Below the pieces are notes generated by a model. It saw only the letters and a program-made list of their open reading frames with translations. It was not told the DNA's origin and searched no databases. The position numbers were made by a program, and so were the translations under genes. DNA of 23,131 nt from an uncultured bacterium (GTDB taxonomy: Bacteria; Bacillota; Clostridia; Christensenellales; QALW01). Position 1 is the stretch's first letter; each line of letters opens with the position of its first letter. Shown piece by piece: positions 1-10,000 of this stretch. The stretch spans positions 1 through 23,131 of the forward strand of contig CAJMLN010000032.1 of the NCBI GenBank assembly GCA_905214315.1, given 5' to 3'.

Positions 1-1290
1 GGACTACGCGCTGATTGCTGAAAAAGCCAAAACGGCTACCGTTGTGCACATCCAGATACCATCGACGTTCCCGTGGGGGACTGTATGCTTGGGCGGGTGA
101 TTGACCCCATCGGTAAGCCGTTAGACGGCAAGCCCTTAAATGCCGCAGAATATTATCCCGTAGAACGCAAGGCTCCCTCCATTATAGACCGCAGCCCGGT
201 AAACCGTCCTCTGGAAACGGGGATTCTTGCCATCGACAGCATGATTCCCATCGGCCGGGGCCAGCGAGAGCTGATTATCGGCGACCGGCAGACCGGCAAA
301 ACGACCATTGCCCTGGATACCATCCTGAATCAAAAGGGCAAAAACGTCCTGTGCATTTACTGCGCTATTGGCCAAAAAGCCTCAAATATCGCCCAGACCA
401 TACAAAAGCTTCAAAATGCTGGAGCGATGGAATATTCCTTGGTCGTCGCCTCTACCGCAAGCGACAGCGCCGCAATGCAATATCTGGCGCCCTATGCCGC
501 CTGCTCGATCGCCGAATATTTTATGGAAAAAGGCCGCGATGTATTAGTTGTATACGACGACCTTTCCAAGCACGCCATCGCCTACCGAACCATGTCCCTG
601 CTGCTGCACCGGCCGCCGGGACGCGAAGCGTATCCGGGCGACGTATTCTATCTGCATTCCCGCCTGCTGGAGCGTTCTGCCCAGCTTTCCCAAGAGCTTG
701 GCGGCGGTTCCATGACGGCACTGCCGATTATTGAAACCATGGGCGGCAATATTTCCGCCTATATCCCCACCAATGTAATTTCCATTACCGACGGGCAGAT
801 CTACCTCGAAAGCGAGCTCTTCCACAGCGGCATTCGCCCGGCGGTCAACACCGGACTCTCCGTTTCGCGCGTGGGCCGTTCGGCACAGCACGCGGCCATG
901 CGCGCAGTGTCGGGCTCTTTGAGAATTGAGCTGGCTCAGTACCGTGAAATGGCGGTATTTGCGCGCTTCGGCTCCGATATTGACGAGGCGACCAAAGAAC
1001 TGCTCAGCCGCGGAGAATGTCTGACGTATCTTTTAAATCAAAAAAAAGGCGCTACCTATTCCCTGGCACAGCAGGTTGTTCTGCTGCTGGCCTTTCAGGA
1101 GGGAACCTTCAAAGGTATTCCCGTCTCGGTACTGCCGGGCGCCGTTTCTTCCCTTTTGGATTTTATCCGCAAAAACGCCTCCGGTGCGGAAATTGAAATC
1201 AACGACTCCGGCGCTCTTTTAGAAGAAATTCGCCGGCAGCTAAGAGACGCACTGGCCCAATGGAGAAAAGAGTATGAAAAATCTGAATGA
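1..1290 (+). CDS. atpA: F1 ATP synthase subunit alpha, 5'-truncated by the window and apparently frameshifted
   Basis: This is the alpha subunit of the F1 sector of ATP synthase, the non-catalytic nucleotide-binding subunit that alternates with beta in the membrane-attached hexamer. The Walker A motif GDRQTGKT lies at 280-303. It is followed by the family signatures VYDDLSKHAIAYR and PPGREAYPGDVFYLHSRLLE, and by NVISITDGQIYLE and GIRPAVNTGLSVSRVG. The continuous frame runs to the stop at 1288-1290. In that frame an in-frame TGA at 19-21 blocks upstream reading, while the frame starting at base 2 encodes GDYALIAE, which is alpha-like. The coding frame therefore seems to change around bases 20-57, most simply by one missing A in the A run at 21-25. 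A GTG at 73 and an ATG at 85 are the first start codons available after the break, but neither is likely to be the native start because about 100 N-terminal residues would be missing. It overlaps atpG by 17 bp. Confidence 0.93.
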
Positions 1291-2146
1291 GATCCGCCAG
1301 CATCAGCGGGCGGTAGAACAGACACGGCAAATTACCAACGCCATGTATCTGCTCTCCACCTCCCGCATGCGCAAAGCCATGCTGCGCGTTGACTATAACC
1401 TCACCTATATGAACCGGCTGCGCGCCACAATCAAAGATATTCTTTTAAAATCTGAAGCGCTGCAGCACCTGTACGCCGGCCTTGAAAGCCACGGAAAGGC
1501 GCTTTTTATCGTGATCTCCAGCGATAAGGGCATGTGCGGCTCCTATAATTCTTCCGTTTTAAGCCTGGCCATGGAAAAGCTGCGGCAGTTCCCCTCCGGT
1601 CAGGTCGGTTCGATCGGCCTGTTCGGCAATGAATACTTTGCCTCCCACAAAATAGAGCCGGTAGTGGAATGGTTCGGCGCCTCGCAGAAGCCGTCCCTGT
1701 TCTATGCCCGGCAGATCGGCGAGGGCGCGCTGAACATGTATACGCAAAACGCCGTGGACGAAGTGTATGTGGTATATACCCACTATAAAAACGTAAGCGT
1801 GCAGACGCCTCGGTGTATCCGTTTACTTCCGCTGCATATCAGCGACTTTGACGATATCAGCGTTGAATACGAATACTCCGCCGACGTGCTCTATTCACCC
1901 ACGCCCGAAAAGGTATTTGACCGCATCGTGCCGCAGTATGTGATCGGCATGATTTACGATATGCTGAATCTCTCCTCCGCCTCCGAACACGCGGCGCGTA
2001 TGAACGCCATGCAGAGCGCTACGAATAACGCCGATAAAATGCTCCGCAGCCTGAAAGATGAATACAACGCCACGCGTCAGCTGGCCATCACAAACGAAAT
2101 TACCGAAATAGCCGCCTCCAGCGAGCTGTTGCGAAGATCTGTTTAA
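1274..2146 (+). CDS. atpG: F1 ATP synthase subunit gamma
   Basis: This is the rotor (central stalk) subunit of F1, 290 aa, which is the normal family length. The N-terminal helix has the recognisable TRQITNAM (family TRQITKAM), followed by a diverged LSTSRMRKAM. The central segment ALFIVISSDKGMCGSYN matches the conserved SD.GLCG.YN block. The C-terminal helix carries ARMNAMQSATNNADKM and ATRQLAITNEITEIAAS, which match the most conserved gamma region (RM.AM..AT.NA, RQ..IT.EI.EI). The start overlaps the end of atpA by 17 bp, indicating translational coupling, and a GGAG lies about 10 bp upstream. The gene order alpha-gamma-beta-epsilon is standard. Several N-terminal positions differ from typical bacterial gamma, so this may belong to a divergent F1 lineage. 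Confidence 0.95.
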   Translation: MKNLNEIRQHQRAVEQTRQITNAMYLLSTSRMRKAMLRVDYNLTYMNRLRATIKDILLKSEALQHLYAGLESHGKALFIVISSDKGMCGSYNSSVLSLAMEKLRQFPSGQVGSIGLFGNEYFASHKIEPVVEWFGASQKPSLFYARQIGEGALNMYTQNAVDEVYVVYTHYKNVSVQTPRCIRLLPLHISDFDDISVEYEYSADVLYSPTPEKVFDRIVPQYVIGMIYDMLNLSSASEHAARMNAMQSATNNADKMLRSLKDEYNATRQLAITNEITEIAASSELLRRSV

Positions 2147-2159
2147 AAGGGGGAAACAT

Positions 2160-3539
2160 ATGAAATATACAGGCTGTATCACAAAAATCACAGGCCCCGT
2201 CGTGGAGCTTCGCTTTGACCGCGGAGAACAGCCGCCGATCAATTCCCTGGTAACCTCGGAAAACGGGCTGCATATGGAAATCGTTGCCCACAAGGGCAAA
2301 AGCGAGGTAAGCTGCGTGGCTTTGGAGGCCACCGAGGGAACCGTTTGCGGCACCTTAGTGGAAAGCGACGGAGAATGTATTAAGGTTCCCGTAGGAAAGC
2401 CCGTAATCGGACGGGTTGTGGACGTTTTAGGTCGTCCCATCGACGGCAAAGGCGAAATTCAGGCCGATGTCCGTATGCCGATCCATCGCATCGCGCCCCC
2501 TTTGGAAAAACAGAAGCCCACTACCGAATTGCTGGAAACCGGAATCAAGGTTATCGACCTGCTCGTTCCCTACGCCAAGGGCGGAAAAATCGGTCTCTTC
2601 GGCGGCGCCGGCGTCGGCAAAACCGTACTGATTATGGAAATGATCCATAACGTAGCCGTCAATCACGGTTCTTATTCGGTATTCACCGGCGTGGGCGAAC
2701 GTTCCCGCGAGGGCAACGAGCTGATGAGCGATATGCAGAAAAGCGGCGTTATGGATAAATCCATCTTAGCCTTCGGCCAGATGAACGAACCCTCCGGCAG
2801 CAGAATGCGCATTGCCTATACCGGACTCACCATGGCCGAATATCTGCGCGATGTACAAAAACAGGACGTTCTGCTTTTTATTGATAATATCTACCGTTTT
2901 GTCCAGGCCGGCAACGAGGTCAGCGCGCTTTTAGGCCGCCTGCCCAGCGCGGTGGGCTACCAGCCTACCCTTGCCAATGAGCTGGGATCCCTGCAGGAGC
3001 GCATTGCCTCCACCGAAGACGGTTCCATTACCTCCGTCCAGGCCGTCTATGTTCCCGCCGATGACCTTACCGATCCGGCCCCGGCAACGATTTTCAACCA
3101 TCTGGATGCGATTACCGTGCTCTCGCGCAGTATTTCCGAGCAGGGCATCTATCCGGCGGTAGATCCTATTGAAAGCTCCAGCCGCGTGCTGGAACCTGAA
3201 ATCGTGGGTCAGAAGCACTATGATACCGCGCGGCGCGTACAGGAATGCCTGCAGCGCTATGCGGAACTCAAAGATATCATCGCTATTTTAGGCATGGAAG
3301 AGCTTTCCCCCGAAGACCGGCTGACCGTCTACCGGGCCAGAAAGATTCAGCGTTTCCTCTCCCAGCCCATGAGCGTTGCCGAGGGCTTTACCGGGCAAAA
3401 GGGCAAATTCGTCCCCTTGGAAAAAACCGTTGACAGCTTCAGCCAGATCATCAGCGGTGAGGCCGACGACTTACCTGAGGCCGCTTTCTTTATGACAGGC
3501 GACATTGACGAGGTAAGAGAGAAGGCGAAAACACTGTGA
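2160..3539 (+). CDS. atpD: F1 ATP synthase subunit beta (catalytic)
   Basis: This is the catalytic subunit of F1, 459 aa, close to the usual 460-470. The N-terminal beta-barrel starts GCITKITGPVVELRF. The Walker A motif GGAGVGKT is at residues 148-155, and the catalytic Glu lies in GVGERSREGNEL (E180). The Walker B strand is VLLFIDNIYRF, with Tyr where most homologues have Phe. ALLGRLPSAVGYQPTLA and YVPADDLTDPAPAT are family signatures. A strong ribosome site (AAGGGGGA, 2149-2156) precedes the ATG. The stop codon overlaps the atpC start in a 4-bp GTGA overlap, so the two are translationally coupled. Confidence 0.98.
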   Translation: MKYTGCITKITGPVVELRFDRGEQPPINSLVTSENGLHMEIVAHKGKSEVSCVALEATEGTVCGTLVESDGECIKVPVGKPVIGRVVDVLGRPIDGKGEIQADVRMPIHRIAPPLEKQKPTTELLETGIKVIDLLVPYAKGGKIGLFGGAGVGKTVLIMEMIHNVAVNHGSYSVFTGVGERSREGNELMSDMQKSGVMDKSILAFGQMNEPSGSRMRIAYTGLTMAEYLRDVQKQDVLLFIDNIYRFVQAGNEVSALLGRLPSAVGYQPTLANELGSLQERIASTEDGSITSVQAVYVPADDLTDPAPATIFNHLDAITVLSRSISEQGIYPAVDPIESSSRVLEPEIVGQKHYDTARRVQECLQRYAELKDIIAILGMEELSPEDRLTVYRARKIQRFLSQPMSVAEGFTGQKGKFVPLEKTVDSFSQIISGEADDLPEAAFFMTGDIDEVREKAKTL

Positions 3540-3937
3540 AGTTTAAGCTGGAAATCATAACGCCGGAAAAGCAGTTTCTTGAAACACAGGCAGAAGCCGT
3601 TACCGTGAAATGCTCTGACGGCGAGCTTACCGTTTTAAAAGGGCATCAGCCCATGATCGCCGCAATTTCCATCGGCGAATTGAAAATAAAAGAAAACGGA
3701 CAATGGCGCAGCGCGATCGGCTCCCAGGGCTTTATGGAGGTACGGCCGGACGAAGTAATCATCTTTACCCAGGCCTGCGAATGGCCGGAGGATGTAGACG
3801 AGGCGCGGGCGCTGCGCGCGAAAGAACGGGCGTTGGAAAAGCTGCGGCAAAAGCAGAGCATCTACGAAAGCAAGCACGCCAAGGTATCCCTGGCGCGCGC
3901 CATGGCGCGCTTAAGCGTCATCCATAAACGCAAATAA
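3536..3937 (+). CDS. atpC: F1 ATP synthase subunit epsilon
   Basis: This is the central-stalk and regulatory subunit of F1, 133 aa, the typical length. The N-terminal beta-sandwich begins KLEIITPEKQFLE and contains DGELTVLKGHQPMIAAI, matching the family block G.l.IL..H.P....l. The C-terminal part (from about residue 88) is rich in Ala, Arg, Lys and Glu, as expected for the two-helix regulatory hairpin. The start is GTG at 3536, inside the last codons of atpD, with AGAGAGAAGG just upstream as a ribosome site. It is the last gene of the operon and is followed immediately by a terminator whose stem begins within the stop codon. Confidence 0.95.
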   Translation: MKFKLEIITPEKQFLETQAEAVTVKCSDGELTVLKGHQPMIAAISIGELKIKENGQWRSAIGSQGFMEVRPDEVIIFTQACEWPEDVDEARALRAKERALEKLRQKQSIYESKHAKVSLARAMARLSVIHKRK

Positions 3938-3970
3938 AAGCCTTCTCTTTCTGAGAAGGCTTTTGCTTTT
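3936..3970 (+). terminator. Rho-independent terminator of the atp operon
   Basis: A perfect 12-bp stem (3936-3947 with 3953-3964) has a 5-nt loop and ends in a T-rich tail interrupted by GC. It overlaps the atpC stop codon. The stem also has A/T-rich flanks on the other strand, so it may serve the convergent minus-strand gene as well. Confidence 0.9.
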
Positions 3971-4060
3971 AACGTCCAAAGCCGTTGTTTCACCGGCAGC
4001 TTTCTGCAAAAGCACAGGCGTATATTCGCCGTACCGATTCAGCTCGTCCTTACGGAATTT

Positions 4061-5980
4061 TTACAGCTCGTTTACCGGCGGATAACAGGAAAAATTCCGG
4101 CAGATATAAAATGTGGTTCTGTCATTGACCAGAGGATACGTCTCCGAAGGCTCAAAAAGCACGGTTACCAGTTCGTCATGCCGGAATTTTTTCTTCAGCC
4201 TTTCAAGCTCCCCCGATTCCTTTAATACTACCGTTACATGAGCCGGCGGAAATTCCTTCATCAAAAGCGCCGAATAATAAAAGCTCTGCGCTCCCCCCGC
4301 ACGCCCGGCACAGGCGGAAAGCTGCTCCTCGGCTCTCTTTTCAATATCGCGGTCCTCAAACAGAAGGGAGATCTTTACCAGATTATAAGCCATCACTGAG
4401 TTCCCGCTGGGAATGGCGCCGTCATAAAAATCCTTTGTCCGGAAAACAAGCTTCCGCTCGTCTTTGGCGCAGAGATAAAAGCCGCCGTTTTCAGGATCGC
4501 TGAAATCCGAAAGCACCTTCGTGCACAGATCCAGCGCGCGCACCAGATATTCCTGTATAAAAAAGGTCTCATACATCTCCAAAAGGGCAAAAACAGTAAA
4601 GGCATAATCCTCCAAAAATCCTTTGCTGCCGAGATGTCCTTCGCTGCGGCTGTGAAAGAGCGTTGTCTTCCGGCAAAGCTCCGCATCCAAAAAAGCCGCG
4701 CATTCCTTGGCGGCGCTGGCGTATCTTTCATCTCCGGAGGCACGGTACAGCCGCGCCAACGCGGCTATGGCCAATGCATTCCAGGCGGTAAGGATTTTTT
4801 TATCCGTCTTTAAGTCCATGCGCCGGCGACGGTACCGGTATACTTTTTCAAGCGTCTCCGCTGAGACCTCCTGAGAATCTTTCCCCAAAAGATTCGGAAT
4901 GCTTCGCCCTTCAAAATTGCCCTCGGGTGTAATCCCGTAATTTTTGCAGAACGCTCTTCCCTCCTCCGGTCCCAAAAGCTCCAGAATTTCCTGCGGCTCA
5001 AATACATAATAGGCACCCTCGCCGCCGGCACTGTCCGCATCCTGCGCACTGAAAAACGCTCCCTCCGGTGCAGCCATCTCCCGCAAAAGATAATCCGCCG
5101 TTTTTTCGGCCACATTTTTATAAAATTCCTTCTTTGTAACAAAAAACGCCTCCGTATAGGCTAAAATCAGCAGGGCGTTGTCATAGAGCATCTTTTCAAA
5201 ATGAGGCACCAGAAAATACCGGTCCGTGGAATACCGGGAAAAGCCATAGCCGATATGATCAAAGATACCGCCCCGACACATCTGCCGCAATGTTTTTTCC
5301 ACCATAGCCAAGGCTTCAGCGTCATCCTTCTTTTGTGAATACGCCAATAAAAACAGCAGGTCAGAGGGCATGGGAAACTTGGGTGAGATGCCGAAGCCGC
5401 CGAACATTCCGTCAAAGCTGTTCTTCAGCGCCGCGGCTGCCGCGTCGGCCGAAGAAAGCTCCGCTTTGCGCTCTCCGCTTTCCTGTTTTGAAAAAAGAGC
5501 TGTAATCTCTTCCGCAGAGGCAAGCAGTCCTTCCCTGTCCTTTTGCCAGCGGTCCTGAATCGTAAAAAGCAATTCCGTAAAACCCGGCAGGCCGCCCCTG
5601 GCTTTGGGAGGAAAGTACGTACCGGCAAAAAACGGTTTTTGATCCGGCGTCATAAAAATACTGGCGGGCCAGCCTCCGCTGCCGGTAAAAGCCTGACATA
5701 CAGGCATATAGGCACTGTCAATATCCGGCCGTTCCTCACGGTCGACCTTAATGGAGACAAAGCTGCGGTTTAAAATTGCAGCCACGGCTTCCTCTTCAAA
5801 GCTTTCGCGGGCCATTACATGGCACCAATGGCAGGTACTGTAGCCAATACTTAAGAATACGGGTTTATCTTCCCTTTTTGCCTTGGCAAAAGCCTCCTCG
5901 CCCCAGGGATACCAGTCTACGGGATTTTCGCTGTGTTGCAAAAGATAGGGGCTGGTTTGTCCGGCCAAATGATTTTTCAT
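4061..5980 (-). CDS. Thioredoxin-fold DUF255 protein (YyaL / spermatogenesis-associated protein 20 family)
   Basis: This 639-aa protein has an N-terminal thioredoxin-like domain (Thioredox_DsbH/DUF255) and a long C-terminal alpha-barrel region resembling N-acylglucosamine 2-epimerase folds. Diagnostic blocks are SPYLLQHSENPVDWYPWGEE near the N-terminus, STCHWCHVM with cysteines C50 and C53, VDREERPDID, and GSGGWPASIFMTPDQKPFF. The biochemical role of the family is not established; a redox or sugar-processing role is only inferred. I chose ATG 5980 because GAGGTG lies 5-6 bp upstream and homologues start with about this many residues before the SPYLLQH block. GTG 5989 and ATG 5986 overlap that ribosome site. 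There is no signal peptide, so it is probably cytoplasmic. It is convergent with the atp operon and divergent from the AraC-family gene. Confidence 0.92.
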   Translation of the reverse strand: MKNHLAGQTSPYLLQHSENPVDWYPWGEEAFAKAKREDKPVFLSIGYSTCHWCHVMARESFEEEAVAAILNRSFVSIKVDREERPDIDSAYMPVCQAFTGSGGWPASIFMTPDQKPFFAGTYFPPKARGGLPGFTELLFTIQDRWQKDREGLLASAEEITALFSKQESGERKAELSSADAAAAALKNSFDGMFGGFGISPKFPMPSDLLFLLAYSQKKDDAEALAMVEKTLRQMCRGGIFDHIGYGFSRYSTDRYFLVPHFEKMLYDNALLILAYTEAFFVTKKEFYKNVAEKTADYLLREMAAPEGAFFSAQDADSAGGEGAYYVFEPQEILELLGPEEGRAFCKNYGITPEGNFEGRSIPNLLGKDSQEVSAETLEKVYRYRRRRMDLKTDKKILTAWNALAIAALARLYRASGDERYASAAKECAAFLDAELCRKTTLFHSRSEGHLGSKGFLEDYAFTVFALLEMYETFFIQEYLVRALDLCTKVLSDFSDPENGGFYLCAKDERKLVFRTKDFYDGAIPSGNSVMAYNLVKISLLFEDRDIEKRAEEQLSACAGRAGGAQSFYYSALLMKEFPPAHVTVVLKESGELERLKKKFRHDELVTVLFEPSETYPLVNDRTTFYICRNFSCYPPVNEL

Positions 5981-6056
5981 GTTCATCACCTCAGCACTAT
6001 TATTTCCTATTTTACCTTATTTTTTCAAAATTCATAGAACAACAATATGCTTTTTC

Positions 6057-6085
6057 TTGAATCTGACATCAAACTATGCTAAAAT
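6057..6085 (+). promoter_or_regulatory. Sigma-A promoter for the AraC-family gene
   Basis: TTGAAT at 6057-6062 and TAAAAT at 6080-6085 are separated by 17 bp, and TGC directly before the -10 makes it an extended -10. It lies 35 bp upstream of the ATG at 6121. Confidence 0.7.
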
Positions 6086-6120
6086 AAAAATAAAAAGAGC
6101 TATCGTGTGGTGAATAAGCA

Positions 6121-6909
6121 ATGAAAATCTTTTATGAAGACTGGCATGACCGAATCCACGTAGCAAAACGCACCAGTTTTGCCTTTGCCAATCATATGCA
6201 TGATATGGTGGAAATCGTATATCTGACACAAGGAACCGCAAATGTCAGCTGCAACGGCACCGACTACCGGCTGCAGACCGGCGAGCTTTTTATTGCCTTT
6301 CCCAATTTGATGCACTCGTATTGGCACACGGAAGCAGTTACAGGCTATATTACCATTTTTAAATCCGATATTCTGAAAAGCTTCGGCGAAAGCTTTTCCT
6401 CTAAAATACCGATATGTCCTGTTATCGGCGCAGACGAGCTTTCTCCGAAAATTCCGCCGCTCTTTGAAGAAGCCGCAGAAACCTTTAAAAAGAACCCGCC
6501 GTTTAAAGGCGAAAGGCTGTTTGCCTTAATCGTACTGCTTCTTTCCCATGTTTTAGAAAAGCTGACGTTTTGTCAGAATAAAAATCTGAATATGGATACC
6601 GCTTCTCAGGTCTTTACCTACTGCAACGAAAACTTTTGCGAAAGCATCAGTCTGGATTCCGTTTCCCGCGCGCTCTCCACCAGCAAATATCATATAATCA
6701 GAATTTTCAGAGAAAAGCTGAATACCACCTTTCAGGCCTATATCAACAAGCTCCGCATAGAAAAAGCAAAGCAGCTTTTAAAGGAAACCTCCGATTCCGT
6801 TACCGAAATTTCCATAAAAACCGGCTATAACACGATTCGCAGCTTTAACCGCGCCTTTTTAGCCGATACCGGACTTTCGCCCTCTCAATATCGAAAGCGT
6901 ACAAAATAA
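6121..6909 (+). CDS. AraC-family transcriptional regulator
   Basis: This is a 262-aa DNA-binding regulator. Residues 1-100 form a cupin-like sensor domain (HMHDMVEIVYLTQGTANV, then LQTGELFIAFPNLMHSYW, typical of AraC sugar-responsive regulators). Residues from about 165 to the end form the double helix-turn-helix, with STSKYHIIRIFREKLNTTF in the first and SVTEISIKTGYNTIRSFNRA in the second, ending LSPSQYRKR. The ribosome site is weak (GTGGTGAAT). It lies directly upstream of the GH3 glycosidase gene in the same direction and has its own promoter and terminator. Control of the GH3 gene in response to a carbohydrate is likely but inferred from position only. Confidence 0.92.
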   Translation: MKIFYEDWHDRIHVAKRTSFAFANHMHDMVEIVYLTQGTANVSCNGTDYRLQTGELFIAFPNLMHSYWHTEAVTGYITIFKSDILKSFGESFSSKIPICPVIGADELSPKIPPLFEEAAETFKKNPPFKGERLFALIVLLLSHVLEKLTFCQNKNLNMDTASQVFTYCNENFCESISLDSVSRALSTSKYHIIRIFREKLNTTFQAYINKLRIEKAKQLLKETSDSVTEISIKTGYNTIRSFNRAFLADTGLSPSQYRKRTK

Positions 6910-6940
6910 AAACCAAATTCCGCCACTTTACGTCTGATTG

Positions 6941-6980
6941 CCTTTGGGAAAATGTCTTGCTTTTTTCCAAAGGTTTTTTT
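6941..6980 (+). terminator. Rho-independent terminator after the AraC-family gene
   Basis: A 12-bp stem (6941-6952 with 6962-6973, one G-T wobble) is followed by seven T residues at 6974-6980. The tail overlaps the candidate -35 box of the next gene. Confidence 0.85.
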
Positions 6981-7008
6981 ACACTTATTTATGGAGAAAT
7001 GATAAAAT
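6978..7008 (+). promoter_or_regulatory. Candidate promoter for the GH3 gene
   Basis: TTTACA at 6978-6983 has GATAAA 17 bp downstream (7001-7006) or TAAAAT 19 bp downstream (7003-7008). The match is moderate. It is the only obvious candidate between the preceding terminator and the ribosome site AAAGGA at 7015-7020, and the AraC-type regulator could act here. Confidence 0.4.
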
Positions 7009-7029
7009 TTTTTTGAAAGGATGATAACC

Positions 7030-10000
7030 ATGAAAGTTGCAAGAAAGCTGGGTGCAATCATCATTACCGCAGCAATAGCCTTGTGCATTCTGCCCTCCGC
7101 GGCCGTATCGGCCGCAGCCAATCCCAACGGCAGCAGCGTAGCGCGTAAAATTATGGATGAGGGTATGGTGCTTTTGAAAAATCAGAACAGTGCCTTACCC
7201 TTGGCAAAAGAAAAAACCATTGCGCTCTTTGGGGAAGCACAGGCAGCAGCCTATGATAATACCGTGGATACGCTGACACCGCAAAACGGCTATATCCCTT
7301 TCGGGGCCGGGTCCGCCAAAGCGCTGGGATCTTCAAAAATGGTGGCACCGCTGGATGCGTTCCGTGAAGCGCAGAATAACGGCGAAATTACCATTTTTGA
7401 AGAGCTTTCCAAAAAATACGAAGCCAATCCCAAATATATTCCGGATGAAGCCATGTATAACGCGGCAGCTTCTGCCTGTGATACCGCGGTCATCTTTATC
7501 CGCCGCTGGGTAGGGGAATGTATTGATATGAAAAAAGAGGATTGGTATCTTTCTGACGCGGAGAAACAGATGCTGACAACACTTACCCAAAAATTTACCA
7601 CGGTGATCGCCGTTTTAAACACGCCCGCGCCGATCGATACCTCCTGGGCGGTGGGCGACGTTCCCGGCATTGACGTTGATGCCGTTCTGTTTGCCGGCTA
7701 CGGCGGCGCCCAGGGCGGTTACGGAATTGCCGATATTCTTTTAGGCAAAGTGAATCCTTCGGGCAAATTAGTGGATACCTACGCCAAGGACCTGGAGGAT
7801 TACCCCACTACACAAACGTTTTTCAGCAGTAATGCCGTAGAATACCAGGAAGATATTTACCTGGGCTACCGGTATTTTGAAACCTTTGATCCCACGTATT
7901 CCAAAGTCAATTATGAATTCGGCTTCGGCCTTTCCTACACGGATTTTACTTTGACGACAGAAGAATTTTCCTCTGACGGCCAAACGGCAACCGTTAAAGT
8001 AAAAGTAAAAAATACGGGCACAGTAGCCGGAAAAGAAACGGTACAGGTCTATTTTTCCGCTCCGCAAAAAGGAACCGGCGGCGCCCGCCTCAGCAAAGCG
8101 GCCAAAGAACTTTGTGCCTTTGAAAAAACAAAGCTGCTCCCTCCCGGTGCCGAGCAGACGCTTACCCTAACTTTTGCGGTAAACGACATGGCGCAATATG
8201 ACGATACCGGCGCTTCCGGATATCAATTCTCCTACGTGCTGGAGGCCGGGGACTACGATGTGTTTGTAGGAAATTCCGTTAAAGACGCGGGCACGCGCAA
8301 AGCAGGCAGCATCCGGATTGACGCGCTGAGAATAGTAGAGCAGCTGACCGAGCAGTGCCCAACCAACCTGGAAAAGCGGCTGACCGCAGACGGAACTTAT
8401 GAGAGTCTGACGCAAAACACCCCGGAGAGTCATCTGCTGAAGGCCGGCGGAACCTTAACCGTTGAAGCGGAAAACTATATCGCCGCCGACTCCTCCAACG
8501 AAACCTATAAACCGACTGCCGAAAGCTTCAGCGGCTATTTATATCAGCCAAACACCGGCGGCTGGGAATCCCATACAGGAAAAAGCTTAGGTACGCTCTG
8601 GCCGGCCGGCTCCTACGCCGTTTATCAGATAGAAGCCGAAGAAGCCGGAACCTATGCCGTTACTTTCCGTGTTTCCTCCAATTCCGAAAACAACAGCTTT
8701 GACGTTTTGACCTCTGTCGACGGCAATACCTATACTTTGCAGAATCTGTCGATTTCCATGCCCGATACCTATGCGCTGAGCGGAAACAAATCGCAGTATT
8801 TCAGCTTTATGGATATCAGCGGCTATACACTTTCCCTGCAAAAAGGAACTAACTACATCAAAATTGCCAAAAAAGCGTCCGTTGCTGCACCGAATATCGA
8901 TTCCTTTACGCTTTCCGGCAGTACCATTGTCTGCGAAGCGGAAAACTTTATCGCATCAGACTCCTCCCATGCCTCCTACAAGCCGAAAAAGGAGAGCTTT
9001 ACCGGCTATCTCTATAACGCCGCGGCAGATTCCTGGCTGCCGTATTCAGGCGAGGTTCTTGCGCAGATGTGGCCCGCCGGCTCCTACGCAATCTATCAGA
9101 TCTATGCGCCGAAGGACGGTATTTACGGCGTAACCTTCCGCGTAGCCTCCAATAAGGATGACAGCAGCAACTCCTTCAGCCTCGCCGTTTCCCCAGATAA
9201 CAGTCAGTATGCACTGCAGGAAATTTCCGTACGGGTGCCCAATACCAGCACGCTTTCCGACGGAAAAAGCCAGTATCACAGCTATATTGATACGGAAGCC
9301 TGCGCCGTAAAACTGAACAAAGGTATCAACTACATTAAAATATCCACGCTCAGCACCACTATTCCCAATATTGATTCCTTTACCTTTATGCCCGAGACTG
9401 AAAGTCTGCGCTACGCAGCCGCAGGATATCTCGCCGCAGGCTCTGACGCATCGGCGAAGCCTTCCCTGGAAACCTTTACCGGATGTCTGCGGAACGATGC
9501 CTCAAATACGTGGGAAACCTATAGTGGAAAAGCGCTGGCCAGCATGTACGGCGGCGGCGCCTACGCTTCCTATGCCCTCTACGCGCCCCGGGCCGGCCAA
9601 TACGCCATCCGGTTCCGGATCGCCTCCGGCCGGGATAACGCCGATCATTCCTTTGATATCGCGCTTTCAGCCGACAACAGCGAGTACACAGCGCAAAACC
9701 TTTCCGTTCCCGTCCCCAATACGAGCGCATTGAGCGGAAAAAGCACCTGGCACAGCTATATCGATACGCAGGCATATACTATTACCCTGCAGGAGGGCGT
9801 CAATTATCTGAAAATTTTACGCAAGACGGAATCCATTCCCAACATCGAATCTTTTGTTCTCTCCCTGCAGACCGATATCTCCGGCACTGCGCCGCAGGAA
9901 CCCGAGCAGACGGAAACTATCATAAAGCTTAAGGATGTTTCCGCAGGCAGAGCCTCACTGGAGGATTTTACCGCGCAGATGACCACCGGAGAGCTGGCGA

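Noticed and set aside
1895..2449. Minus-strand open frame (184 codons) across atpG/atpD
   Set aside because: It is antisense to two essential genes, has no start signal and no family motifs.
8461..9870. Recent DNA-level tandem duplication
   Set aside because: The three modules are similar as protein but their DNA has diverged, so this is an old domain repeat and not a recent duplication.
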